Assembly (NCBI RefSeq): GCF_003086795.1
Contig: NZ_CP026003.1
Coordinates: 3,274,579 to 3,338,578 of the forward strand
Length of the DNA stretch: 64,000 bases
Origin: Stenotrophomonas sp. SAU14A_NAIMI4_5
GTDB lineage: Bacteria > Pseudomonadota > Gammaproteobacteria > Xanthomonadales > Xanthomonadaceae
Direction of reading: 5' to 3'
Below are positions 1 through 8,314 of the stretch, piece by piece. A program made the translations under genes and the position numbers. The notes below the pieces were generated by a model. It had not been told where the DNA came from. It saw only the letters and a program-made list of their open reading frames with translations, and made no database searches. Each line of letters starts with the position of its first letter. The first letter of the stretch is position 1.

Positions 1-1
1 T

Positions 2-226
2 GCGCGCAAGGGCGAGAAAAAGGCCACGCTGCCGCCGGGCCCGAACAATCCCGTGGGCCGGGTCTGGATCGACCTGTCCAAGCCGCATTACGGCCTGCAC
101 GGCACGCCCGAGCCCGGCCATGTCGGCAAGACCGAATCACATGGCTGCGTGCGCATGACCAACTGGGATGCGCTGCGCGTGGCCGATGCGGTGGATGCCT
201 CGGTACCCGTCGTGATGCAGGAGTGA
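2..226 (+). CDS. L,D-transpeptidase (YkuD domain), C-terminal part
   Basis: This is a reading frame open from the left window edge and ending at TGA 224-226, so the N-terminus is outside. The translation contains HGTPEPGHVGKTESHGCVRM, the YkuD catalytic signature (an upstream His plus SHGCVRM with the catalytic Cys). Family members form or exchange L,D cross-links in peptidoglycan, or attach proteins to it, in the periplasm. The next gene starts 4 bp after the stop and also encodes a peptidoglycan enzyme, so the two are probably co-transcribed. Signal sequence and full length cannot be judged. Confidence 0.88.
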   Translation, partial: ARKGEKKATLPPGPNNPVGRVWIDLSKPHYGLHGTPEPGHVGKTESHGCVRMTNWDALRVADAVDASVPVVMQE

Positions 227-230
227 GGCG

Positions 231-860
231 ATGCGTCTTTCGCAGCTGATCTTACTGGGCGTGCTGCTGGGGCTGGGTGCCGGCTGGTGGCTGCGCCGCG
301 ATGCGGGTGAGCCGGTGGCGGTCACGCTGTCGGCTACGCAACCTGCGGCAGTGGCTGCGAAGCCGTCAGCAGCAACGCACGTGGATGCGGCGCCTCCCAC
401 GCCGCCTGCCAGCGCTGCGGATGCGCCAGCCGGCCTGCTGCTGCCGGTGCAGGGCATCCAGGCCTCGCAGCTGCGCGACACCTTCACCGATGCACGCAGC
501 GAGGGCCGCGTGCACGATGCCATCGACATCATGGCCGACGCCGGCACGCCGGTGCTGGCGGTGGCCGATGGCGCGGTGGAAAAACTGTTCGACAGCGAGC
601 GCGGCGGACTGACGATCTACCAGTTCGAGCCCAGCGGACGCTGGTGCTACTACTACGCCCACCTGCAGCGCTATGCCGACGGGCTGGCGGAAAAGCAGCT
701 GATCAAGCGCGGTGAAGTGATCGGCTACGTCGGCAGCACCGGCAACGCCAGCGCCGATGCCCCGCACCTGCATTTCGAGGTACATGTGCTGGGGCCGGAG
801 AAGCAATGGTGGAAGGGCGAATCGATCAACCCGTATCCGTTGCTGCAGGCGGGGCGCTGA
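231..860 (+). CDS. M23 (LytM-type) metallopeptidase, membrane-anchored
   Basis: A 209-aa protein. Residues ~5-20 are hydrophobic and act as an N-terminal anchor or uncleaved signal. An Ala/Pro-rich linker follows to ~70, then an M23 fold with HDAID (first zinc-ligand motif, in place of the usual HxGxD), YYYAHLQ and the terminal PHLHFEV motif. M23 enzymes cut peptidoglycan cross-bridges or stem peptides. The ATG lies 4 bp after the transpeptidase stop, with AGGAG 7 nt upstream inside that gene's end, so translational coupling is likely. Substrate is not deducible. Because HxGxD is degenerate, catalytic competence should not be assumed. Confidence 0.85.
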   Translation: MRLSQLILLGVLLGLGAGWWLRRDAGEPVAVTLSATQPAAVAAKPSAATHVDAAPPTPPASAADAPAGLLLPVQGIQASQLRDTFTDARSEGRVHDAIDIMADAGTPVLAVADGAVEKLFDSERGGLTIYQFEPSGRWCYYYAHLQRYADGLAEKQLIKRGEVIGYVGSTGNASADAPHLHFEVHVLGPEKQWWKGESINPYPLLQAGR

Positions 861-880
861 CGCGTTGGCACGCGCTTCGC

Positions 881-1288
881 TCAGAGGCCTGAGGCAACAC
901 GCACCGCATCACAGGCCGTGATCAGGTCTTCCACCAGGCGGCCACTGACATCGAGTTCGCCCTCGTACTCGGCGATGTTGCGCTGCTGGTGGCATTTGTC
1001 GAGCACGCGCCATACCTCCGGACCAACGCCCAGCGTGTGCTTGAGCGACTGGAACACGATGTAGCGGTTGCTGGGCCGGAACCCCTGCGCGCGAAGCGCG
1101 GCCAGGCTCAAAGCGTGCGCGGCGTTGTAGGCAAGGTCGAAACGACTTTCCAGCGACAACGTGGCATTGCGTGCGTCACGCAGCCGCGCAAGGCCCGAGC
1201 GCTGCAGCCCTTCGATCTCGCGCGGATCGGGCGGTTCAGCGGTGAGCGGTTTACCCGCCCCGACCAGATTCTGCAATGGCGAGGTCAT
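881..1288 (-). CDS. HEPN-domain protein, partner of MNT nucleotidyltransferase
   Basis: A 135-aa, mostly helical protein. ATG 1288 is chosen because GGAGG sits 5 nt upstream; a TTG at 1300 would put that Shine-Dalgarno inside the coding sequence. It overlaps the 3' end of the upstream nucleotidyltransferase gene by about 38 bp. The segment RNIAEYEG resembles the catalytic Rx4-6H region of HEPN proteins, with Tyr where His is usual. In HEPN/MNT pairs the HEPN protein is typically an RNase toxin and the MNT partner neutralises it by AMPylation. Assignment rests on this motif and the strict gene pairing, not on a database search. Confidence 0.65.
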   Translation of the reverse strand: MTSPLQNLVGAGKPLTAEPPDPREIEGLQRSGLARLRDARNATLSLESRFDLAYNAAHALSLAALRAQGFRPSNRYIVFQSLKHTLGVGPEVWRVLDKCHQQRNIAEYEGELDVSGRLVEDLITACDAVRVASGL

Positions 1289-1895
1289 CCTTTCCTCCAA
1301 TCACCCACACCTTGGGTTGTTCGAGAACACGCTGCAAAAAGGCATTGCCCTTGCGCAGGCGATCATGCAGTTCGTCATGCGTGTACAGCGTCGGGTTCAC
1401 CGGCCGTCCGAGGCGATCTTCAAGGGGATCGATGACGGCCATCAACTCAGCATAGCCCAGCGTATCGGAGACCAGCATCAGATCGATGTCGCTGTGCGCG
1501 CTGTCCGTGCGCTTGGCCACCGAACCGAAGACGAAGGCCAGTGCAATCTGGTCCTGCAACGGTTGCAACGCCTCGCGCAGCGGCTGCGCCAGACCCATGG
1601 TCTTGTGCACCAGCGCCACCAGCTCGGCATGGATGGGCGAGCCGGCAAACGCGCGATAGCGCTTCTGGTTGCCGACCTTGCGTTGCTCGACCAGGCCGCT
1701 TGCGACCAGCTTGGCCACTTCGCGCTGCACGGCGCCAGAGCCGGCACCGCTGCCGCTGATCAGCTCGGAAATACTGAAGTCACGACGATCCTGCCCGAAC
1801 AGCAGGGCCAGCACCCGTTGCTGGGTCTGGGTGAACAGCGCGTCGGCCAGCCCGATGGGGCCGGTGGGAGACGCATTGGCAGCTTGAATACCCAT
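1251..1895 (-). CDS. HTH-MNT minimal nucleotidyltransferase (antitoxin-like)
   Basis: A 214-aa protein from ATG 1895. The N-terminal ~80 residues look like a winged HTH (segment SISELISGSGAGSGAVQREV). A minimal nucleotidyltransferase domain follows with GSVAKRTDSAHSDIDLML, the GSx(n)DxD signature that binds Mg-NTP. In-frame ATGs at 1904 and 1946 exist, but codons upstream of 1895 overlap the promoter and operator, so I place the start downstream; the message would then be nearly leaderless. Known MNT partners AMPylate the HEPN toxin. The HTH suggests autoregulation through the twin operators at its own start. Confidence 0.72.
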   Translation of the reverse strand: MGIQAANASPTGPIGLADALFTQTQQRVLALLFGQDRRDFSISELISGSGAGSGAVQREVAKLVASGLVEQRKVGNQKRYRAFAGSPIHAELVALVHKTMGLAQPLREALQPLQDQIALAFVFGSVAKRTDSAHSDIDLMLVSDTLGYAELMAVIDPLEDRLGRPVNPTLYTHDELHDRLRKGNAFLQRVLEQPKVWVIGGKDDLAIAESGRGG

Positions 1896-1926
1896 ATTGG
1901 GCATTATTGTACCCATATTGGGCATT
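1890..1926 (-). promoter_or_regulatory. Twin operator and promoter of the MNT/HEPN pair
   Basis: Two identical 16-bp copies of ACCCATATTGGGCATT lie at 1890-1905 and 1911-1926, exactly 21 bp apart (two helical turns). Each contains the inverted repeat CCCA-TAT-TGGG. Between and under them on the minus strand lies a promoter: -10 TACAAT at 1911-1906, with CTTGCA at 1933-1928 and a 16-bp spacer. A dimeric HTH protein, most simply the MNT protein itself, is inferred to bind both sites and cover the -10. Confidence 0.7.
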
Positions 1927-1967
1927 TTGCAAGTGACCTGCCCCACCCCGCCGGGAGTGGCCCGGCG

Positions 1968-2612
1968 CTACCGCGCCCGAGGACGGCGTTGCCACCGCCG
2001 CAGCGCGATGCTGGCCGTCGCCAGTCCGCCACCGGCAATCAGCAGCAGCAGCGCCACCGGCTGCCAGAAGAAGAACGGCCACAGCCACAGGTAGTCCAGG
2101 TCGGTCAGCTTCAGCACGTCCATCGGCGGCAGCAGGTCCACCGAGGCCGCACGGCCGGCCAGCGCAGGGTCGACCTCCAGCACGGTCAGCCGCAGCGAGG
2201 AACGGCCACGTGGCAGTGCATCACCGCGGCCGTAGCCGAAGTACGAGGCGGCGAACCGGTCCCGCTCGACCGATTCCAGTGCGCGGCGGATCTCCGGACC
2301 GGTCGCCGCCGAGCGGGTGTCCGCGCGGAATTCGTTGTGATCGGTCGGGGTTTCCGCGCGCAGGCGCAGCTCGGGATCCACCGACGGATCGGCGCCGTCA
2401 TCGGCGTAGCGCAGGCGCAGCCGCAACGGGTCGTTGATGAAGCGGTAGACCGTGACCTCGGCCGTCGCACCGGGCTGCAGCACCAGCGGCAGGGTCTGCG
2501 TGCGCGAGGCCAGGTGGTTGGCGACCGCGCCCAGCACCAGCACGATGCAGGCCAGCGTCCACAGGCTCCACAGCAGCCACAGGCTCACCCGTGCCACGGT
2601 CTCGCCCTTCAT
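1968..2612 (-). CDS. Hypothetical two-helix membrane protein
   Basis: A 214-aa protein not recognised as any family. ATG 2612 is supported by GGAG 8 nt upstream; in-frame ATG 2639 and an alternative start at 2678 lack this. One hydrophobic helix lies near residues 8-30 (WLLWSLWTLACIVLVLGAV) and a second, aromatic-rich helix at ~170-195 (LWLWPFFFWQPVALLLLI). The polar ~140-residue middle should be on one side of the membrane, probably the periplasm. A basic tail (RRWQRRPRAR) ends the protein and fits a cytoplasmic C-terminus. It stands alone between convergent and divergent neighbours. Confidence 0.6.
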   Translation of the reverse strand: MKGETVARVSLWLLWSLWTLACIVLVLGAVANHLASRTQTLPLVLQPGATAEVTVYRFINDPLRLRLRYADDGADPSVDPELRLRAETPTDHNEFRADTRSAATGPEIRRALESVERDRFAASYFGYGRGDALPRGRSSLRLTVLEVDPALAGRAASVDLLPPMDVLKLTDLDYLWLWPFFFWQPVALLLLIAGGGLATASIALRRWQRRPRAR

Positions 2613-2766
2613 GCCGAAGTCTCCGTCATCGTGATGCATCCCTGCTGGTATTGGCCACAACGTATCGCAGAACTGCACGTGCCCCTAGTGCCGGCGCAAA
2701 GCAGCGCCTAACCTCCCCGGCACCTCGCTGGATGGCGAGGCGGGGCATCGCACCTGCGGAAGGAGG

Positions 2767-3123
2767 TCAGGTCGGTCTGACTTCCCTGCAGACCAGCTCG
2801 GCAAGTTCGCGGCAGGCGAAGAACAGCCCTTCGACCACGCCTTCGTCCAGGTCCCTGCGCGGCGTTGCCATGCTTGCGCAACGGTTGGCCGCATGCAGCA
2901 TCTCCACCGCGGTGAGGATGCCCAGGGCTGCACGGTCGATACGCGCCAAGGACTGACGTCGTCCGTCGGACAGGTTCTCCTCCGGCCAGAGCATGCCATC
3001 GGAGCCTTCCCCATCACGGATGCGGGTGAGGCAGCCCTGGAACGTGCTGAGATCGTCAGCAGGATTGGCGTCGTCGTTGATGGGCTCAACAACATGGAAC
3101 GGCGGGTTCTTGCGAGTGGTCAT
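2767..3123 (-). CDS. Small hypothetical soluble protein
   Basis: A 118-aa acidic protein starting at ATG 3123 (GGAAG 8 nt upstream); an in-frame extension to 3195 has no ribosome site. The N-terminal third is polar (MTTRKNPPFHVVEPINDD). The rest is probably two or three helices, with Cys residues and RRDLDEGVVEGLFFACRELA. It resembles small proteins common in xanthomonads and pseudomonads that carry DUF names, but I cannot assign one with certainty. No functional context. Confidence 0.55.
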   Translation of the reverse strand: MTTRKNPPFHVVEPINDDANPADDLSTFQGCLTRIRDGEGSDGMLWPEENLSDGRRQSLARIDRAALGILTAVEMLHAANRCASMATPRRDLDEGVVEGLFFACRELAELVCREVRPT

Positions 3124-3174
3124 GGCGTCGGCTTCCGTGGCTGTGCGTGACAGCGCCACCGCATGGGAGCGGGT

Positions 3175-3332
3175 GGCGGGCGGTGCGGGTTGCAAACCGG
3201 TGCATAGCTATGCCGGCGGGTCCGAAGACCCCCACGCACCGCCCGCCATAGAGGCCGACGGATTGCCAGCCGGCACCGCTTCAGGACGGTGCCGGCTGGC
3301 AAGCGCTTACAGCTATGCATCGGGTTTGCACG
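3175..3332. ncRNA. Multi-hairpin structured element, candidate non-coding RNA
   Basis: A 13-bp outer stem pairs ~3175-3188 with 3236-3248 and encloses three consecutive hairpins: GGTT-GCA-AACC, GCATAG/CTATGC, and GGGTC-CGAA-GACCC. A separate strong 14-bp hairpin follows at 3268-3303. A right-hand segment at ~3313-3332 repeats, inverted, the TGCAAACC and TGCATAGCT motifs at 3190-3209, so an alternative long-range fold exists. The orientation of transcription is unknown. The nested design is more than expected by chance, but no RNA family could be confirmed by eye; C4-like antisense RNAs are one class to test. Confidence 0.45.
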
Positions 3333-3952
3333 CCCGGCCACCCTTTTTCGGTGGCGCGCCATGTTGTCTACGCCTGCACGCTCGCTTCAATGAGAAAAAT
3401 ACGAATGCTTCGGATGCATCGAGAGCGCAGGGCGAAGTGTTGCATGTCCGGGGAATGGTGGATGCGACAGGAAAAGGCGCGACTGTGCTGGTGCATGGGT
3501 GCGTGCAATGCGCAGTGTCGTGAACGACTCGCACTTCAGAATGGCGCGTGACGTTTATCGCTTACCAGCAGTTGTAGGCGGCGGTCGCCCGGGGAGCGTG
3601 AATGGCGTGCGGGTTGGGAGAATTTGACGTGGCTGGCCGCTGTGGCGTGCCGGAAGCGACATGTTGGTGGCTTCGGTGGTGCCAGCCATGGGCTGGCACC
3701 ACCGGGGTGACCTCAACGGGGCCACCGGCAGAAAAACAAGCCTCCCTGAAGGTAGCGCAGGACTGTACTTGTCCGTGGCGGTGTCCATGTGAGAGGCAAC
3801 GCAGCGCCGACCGATCGGATCGCGACACGTTCCTATCACCTCCGAACCGAGCCGCCGTTTCTGACTCATCGATCGCAACGCCCCCAACTCGTCCGCAATT
3901 TCTATGCTATGAATGCAACGCCTTGCTTTGAGGTCTTCCACGGATTGGAGAG
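3333..3952. other. Gene-free stretch of the low-GC island
   Basis: No convincing gene on either strand; the short open frames lack ribosome sites and recognisable domains. Base composition is lower in GC than the surrounding chromosome. It contains one strong palindrome at 3675-3703. It probably carries the promoter of the Rhs-like gene: TATGCT at 3903-3908 is a possible -10 but has no clear -35. Confidence 0.5.
3675..3703. repeat. 13-bp-stem palindrome
   Basis: GGTGGTGCCAGCC and its exact reverse complement are separated by ATG. There is no GTAG head and no T-tract, so it is neither a canonical S. maltophilia REP nor a clear terminator. It may be a diverged REP. Confidence 0.6.
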
Positions 3953-4990
3953 ATGGCTGACGTTTGGGAGAGCATGAACCATCGGACATTCCGCATCCGA
4001 GAGCATGAAAAGCGGATCCGGAAGCTCGGCCTAGTTGGTCCATGGTTGTTCTATGTGCTGCTGATTGGACTTGGTCTATCACCATCCGCTGCAGGCCAAA
4101 CCACGGTGACGTACATCCACACTGATGCTTTGGGCTCAGTTGTGGCTGAGAGCGATGCCAACGGCAATGTGATCAAGCGCTATGACTACGAGCCGTATGG
4201 CGCAGTCGTCGGCGGTCAGGTTGACGATGGCCCGGGGTACGCGGGGCATGTAAGCGACTCGGCAACAGGGCTGAGCTACATGCAGCAGCGCTACATGGAT
4301 CCACAACTAGGCGTGTTTCTGTCAGTAGATCCGGTTACGGCGTATGAGCAGCCTCTGGGGCAGTTCAATCGATACCGCTATGCGAACGGGAATCCTTACA
4401 GGTTCATCGATCCAGATGGACGTGACGCCTTGGACGCTGCACGCGGGTTTGTAGATGGCATGTCAAGCAACTTTCTTGCGATCCCGAGCCTTGCACAACA
4501 ACAACAGGTGGATTGGACGCCACAGCCATTTGGAGGACTGGGCGGAAACGCAGGGAATGTTGACTACGCTATCGGCAGAGGCGCCGCCAACGCGTTGACT
4601 ACTGCAATGGATGTCCTGTCTGGTGGAGCGGCCGGAGCGGGAGCTTCAGGTCGTCGTGCAGGGGCTGAAGCGCTGGCAGAGGCGCGTGCAGCGCGCAATG
4701 CCTTGGCTGGAGAGCTTGCACCCCTCAAGGGCCGGGCCCCAGCAACGGTGACTGCTGGTTACAATGTAAAAACGGGAGAAGTTGCAGCTCGCGCTTGTGG
4801 TGGAGGAACATGCGCCGAAGGGCATGTCGCAAAGGCATTGGGTGGCAACAAGGCCGACATCCGGTTTACTGAGGCAATCCGACCGAGAACGGGTGCGGAA
4901 GTTCCTGTCTGCGTAAGCTGTGAGGCAGAGTACGGCAGAGGAGCCTTCCCGAAGGAAGCCAGATTCCAGAGAGATGAATTGACAAAATGA
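3953..4990 (+). CDS. Compact Rhs-core protein with C-terminal deaminase-type toxin domain
   Basis: A 345-aa protein, far shorter than ordinary Rhs proteins (over 1000 aa). Order: basic N-terminus; hydrophobic signal-like segment ~26-48 ending SAAG; one Rhs/YD unit (54-83, YIHTDALGSVVAESDANG); Rhs core (~95-156, with GLSYMQQRYMDPQLGVFLS and RYANGNPYRFIDPDGRD); Ala/Gly linker; variable tail ~260-335. The tail has C287-A288-E289 and C320-x2-C323, the zinc-ligand/catalytic pattern (C/H-A-E plus CxxC) of the cytidine-deaminase fold found in polymorphic toxins. The start is uncertain: ATG 3953 and ATG 3974 both have short-spaced GGAG. The next gene overlaps the stop by 4 bp and is the probable immunity protein. 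Nucleic-acid deamination is inferred, not shown. Confidence 0.78.
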   Translation: MADVWESMNHRTFRIREHEKRIRKLGLVGPWLFYVLLIGLGLSPSAAGQTTVTYIHTDALGSVVAESDANGNVIKRYDYEPYGAVVGGQVDDGPGYAGHVSDSATGLSYMQQRYMDPQLGVFLSVDPVTAYEQPLGQFNRYRYANGNPYRFIDPDGRDALDAARGFVDGMSSNFLAIPSLAQQQQVDWTPQPFGGLGGNAGNVDYAIGRGAANALTTAMDVLSGGAAGAGASGRRAGAEALAEARAARNALAGELAPLKGRAPATVTAGYNVKTGEVAARACGGGTCAEGHVAKALGGNKADIRFTEAIRPRTGAEVPVCVSCEAEYGRGAFPKEARFQRDELTK

Positions 4991-5424
4991 TCGCACAACA
5001 GCCCTACCCCGATGGCATTGACTGCACATGGCTGGGAGTGGATCGACGCGGTAAAATTGCGGCCTTTGTTACGGCCGGCGAAGGTGAGATTCCAACGGCA
5101 CTGTTGATGCAGCCTGACGTTGACCTGCGTGACATCGAAACCCTTCTGATGCATCTGCCAGTGACAGGCAAAGTCAAATTACGCGTAAGTGTTGCTAGAC
5201 CCGACGACTTTCTGGACATGGCCTGTCGCGGCCTTTACGTCTACGACTGGAGCGGCGATAAATACACGCTTGTTGCAGAGCCGGAACTCGCCATTGAGTT
5301 CTCTGGACTTGATAGCGAATTGAAGGTTGTTGCGGCACATGCCGTCTTTGATTCGGTCGAGTTTTTCAGTCAGGAAACCATTTCGGTTGGACGCATGATG
5401 GAAGTAGATCAGCCTGGCATATGA
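4987..5424 (+). CDS. Probable immunity protein to the Rhs-deaminase toxin
   Basis: A 145-aa acidic protein of no family I recognise. Its ATG overlaps the toxin stop (ATGA), the classic arrangement for a translationally coupled toxin-immunity pair. There is no signal peptide or membrane segment, so it should be cytosolic, where a deaminase toxin would act. Codon use and GC match the toxin gene rather than the flanking housekeeping genes. The pair ends at a strong terminator about 100 bp downstream. Immunity function is inferred from position alone. Confidence 0.65.
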   Translation: MIAQQPYPDGIDCTWLGVDRRGKIAAFVTAGEGEIPTALLMQPDVDLRDIETLLMHLPVTGKVKLRVSVARPDDFLDMACRGLYVYDWSGDKYTLVAEPELAIEFSGLDSELKVVAAHAVFDSVEFFSQETISVGRMMEVDQPGI

Positions 5425-5515
5425 ACTACAGGAGATGTCATTGAACTGCGTCGAGTGTTTGCAATTCATTCGCAGCGATTCAGCAGTTGGACTTCCATCC
5501 GAATGTGTTCCTGCC

Positions 5516-5563
5516 AAAAAATGAAACGCCGCGACTCCATCTGGAGTCGCGGCGCTCTTTTCC
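5516..5563. terminator. Bidirectional intrinsic terminator between immunity gene and purA
   Basis: A perfect 12-bp stem pairs 5527-5538 with 5543-5554 around the loop ATCT. On the plus strand it is followed by CTCTTTT; on the minus strand by TTTCATTTTTT. It can stop both the toxin/immunity transcript and the purA transcript. Confidence 0.88.
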
Positions 5564-5584
5564 ACTTGAACAATCTTGCCACCA

Positions 5585-5607
5585 CGCCGGGCATGGCCCG
5601 GCGCTAC
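5585..5607 (-). repeat. GTAG-type REP (SMAG-like)
   Basis: Read on the minus strand it is GTAG followed by CGCCGGGCCATGCCCGGCG, a palindrome headed by the GTAG tetranucleotide typical of S. maltophilia REPs. It abuts the purA stop codon. Confidence 0.85.
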
Positions 5608-5608
5608 C

Positions 5609-7108
<1,500 letters not shown>

Positions 7109-7135
7109 TTACCGGCCGGTCAGGCGCCTCGCCCG

Positions 7136-7191
7136 GTGGTGCCGGCCGCTGGCCGGCAATCCCAGGTTGCCGGCCAGCGGCCGGCACTACC
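7136..7191. repeat. Inverted pair of SMAG-type REPs
   Basis: Two facing copies of a GTGG/GTAG-headed palindrome built on GCCGGCCGCTGGCCGGC form a longer cruciform-capable unit. It sits 3 bp from the DUF2065 stop codon, a usual site for REPs. The left head reads GTGG rather than GTAG. Confidence 0.85.
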
Positions 7192-7194
7192 CTT

Positions 7195-7380
7195 TCAGTG
7201 CCGTGCCCACCACAGCAGGCTCAGGCCGGCCAGCAGCACCAGGCCGCCGAAGCTGCGCAGGGCCGGGCTGGGCAGGTCCAGCAGGCGCTCGGCCATGCGC
7301 TTCCAGGCCAGCGGGGCGACGAACAGCAGCAGGCCTTCGAGCACGGCCACCAGGCAGACGGCCGCGAACAGATCTTTCAT
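7195..7380 (-). CDS. DUF2065 small membrane protein (YjeT-like)
   Basis: A 61-aa protein with two hydrophobic helices (LFAAVCLVAVLEGLLLFVAP and FGGLVLLAGLSLLWWA) joined by a short basic loop. This is the pattern of DUF2065/YjeT, a family of unknown function usually encoded between hflC and purA, exactly its position here. ATG 7380 has GGAG about 8 nt upstream; an extension to 7416 does not. The upstream terminator at 7396-7432 means it is read by read-through or from its own promoter. Confidence 0.85.
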   Translation of the reverse strand: MKDLFAAVCLVAVLEGLLLFVAPLAWKRMAERLLDLPSPALRSFGGLVLLAGLSLLWWARH

Positions 7381-7395
7381 GCGGGGGGACTCCGG

Positions 7396-7432
7396 AAAAA
7401 ACACGGGGCCCGGCATCTGGCCGGGCCCCGTG
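7396..7432 (-). terminator. Intrinsic terminator after hflC
   Basis: A perfect 13-bp stem (7402-7414 with 7420-7432, loop ATCTG) is followed on the minus strand by TTTTTT at 7401-7396. Nearly all-GC stem; a strong terminator 18 bp after the hflC stop. Confidence 0.92.
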
Positions 7433-7450
7433 GGATCTTGCCGAACGACC

Positions 7451-8314
7451 TCAGCGGTCGTTCTTGAGGTACTGCAGGAACGGGTCGTTCTTGTCCAGGA
7501 CGATCACGCCGTTGCCGTCGGTCATGGAGCCACGGTAGGCCTCCAGGCTGCGGTAGAATGCGTAGAACGACGGGTCGGCCGAGCCGGCCTTGCCGTAGAT
7601 GCGGGCCGCATCGGCATCGCCTTCACCGCGCAGGCGCTGGGCATCGCGCTCGGCTTCGGCGATCAGCACGGTGCTGTCACGGTCGGCCTGGGCACGGATG
7701 GTCAGCGACTGCTCCTCGCCCTCGGCGCGCAGCTTGGCGGCTTCCTGCTTGCGCTGTGCGCGCATGCGCTCGTACACGTCGTTGATCACCTGGCTGTCGG
7801 TGGGCAGGTCGACCTGCTTGATGCGCAGGTCGATCATCTGCATGCCCAGCCCGGACACCGCTTCGTTGATGCCCTTCAGCTGCTCGGCGATCAGCTCGCT
7901 GCGGTCGCCGGATACCAGCTGCTGCAGGGTGCGCGAGTTGATCTGGTTGCGCAGCGAGTCGGTGATGATCGGCGCCAGGCGGGCATTGGCCACGCGCGGG
8001 TCACCACCGGTGGCACGGAAGTAGTCGCCCACGTTGGAGATGTAGCCGATGGCGAAGAAATCGACGCTGACGTCCTTCTGCTCGGCGGTGAAGTAACGCG
8101 CCGGTGCCGTGTCCAGCACCTGGAAGCGGCGGTCGAACACGCGCACGGTTTCCACCACCGGCACCTTGAAGTGCAGGCCCGGCTTGATGTCCGAACGCAC
8201 CACCTTGCCCAGGTTCAGGACCATGGCGGTCTGGTCCTCACGGACCACGTACACCGAACCCAGCAGGGCCAGCAGGGCCGCCACGACGACGGCAATCCAG
8301 ATAGAACTTCTCAT
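7451..8314 (-). CDS. hflC: FtsH protease modulator HflC
   Basis: A 287-aa protein with one N-terminal membrane anchor (IWIAVVVAALLALLGSVYVV), an SPFH/PHB (band 7) domain and a C-terminal coiled-coil rich in Ala/Glu/Arg (QRKQEAAKLRAEGEEQS). HflC pairs with HflK in a large periplasmic cage around FtsH, modulating membrane-protein quality control. The ATG overlaps the hflK stop by 4 bp, so the two are co-translated. A strong terminator follows. Confidence 0.95.
   Translation of the reverse strand: MRSSIWIAVVVAALLALLGSVYVVREDQTAMVLNLGKVVRSDIKPGLHFKVPVVETVRVFDRRFQVLDTAPARYFTAEQKDVSVDFFAIGYISNVGDYFRATGGDPRVANARLAPIITDSLRNQINSRTLQQLVSGDRSELIAEQLKGINEAVSGLGMQMIDLRIKQVDLPTDSQVINDVYERMRAQRKQEAAKLRAEGEEQSLTIRAQADRDSTVLIAEAERDAQRLRGEGDADAARIYGKAGSADPSFYAFYRSLEAYRGSMTDGNGVIVLDKNDPFLQYLKNDR

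Noticed and set aside
3555..4085. 176-codon minus-strand frame in the low-GC island
   Set aside because: No ribosome site or recognisable domain and it overlaps the 5' part of the Rhs-like gene.
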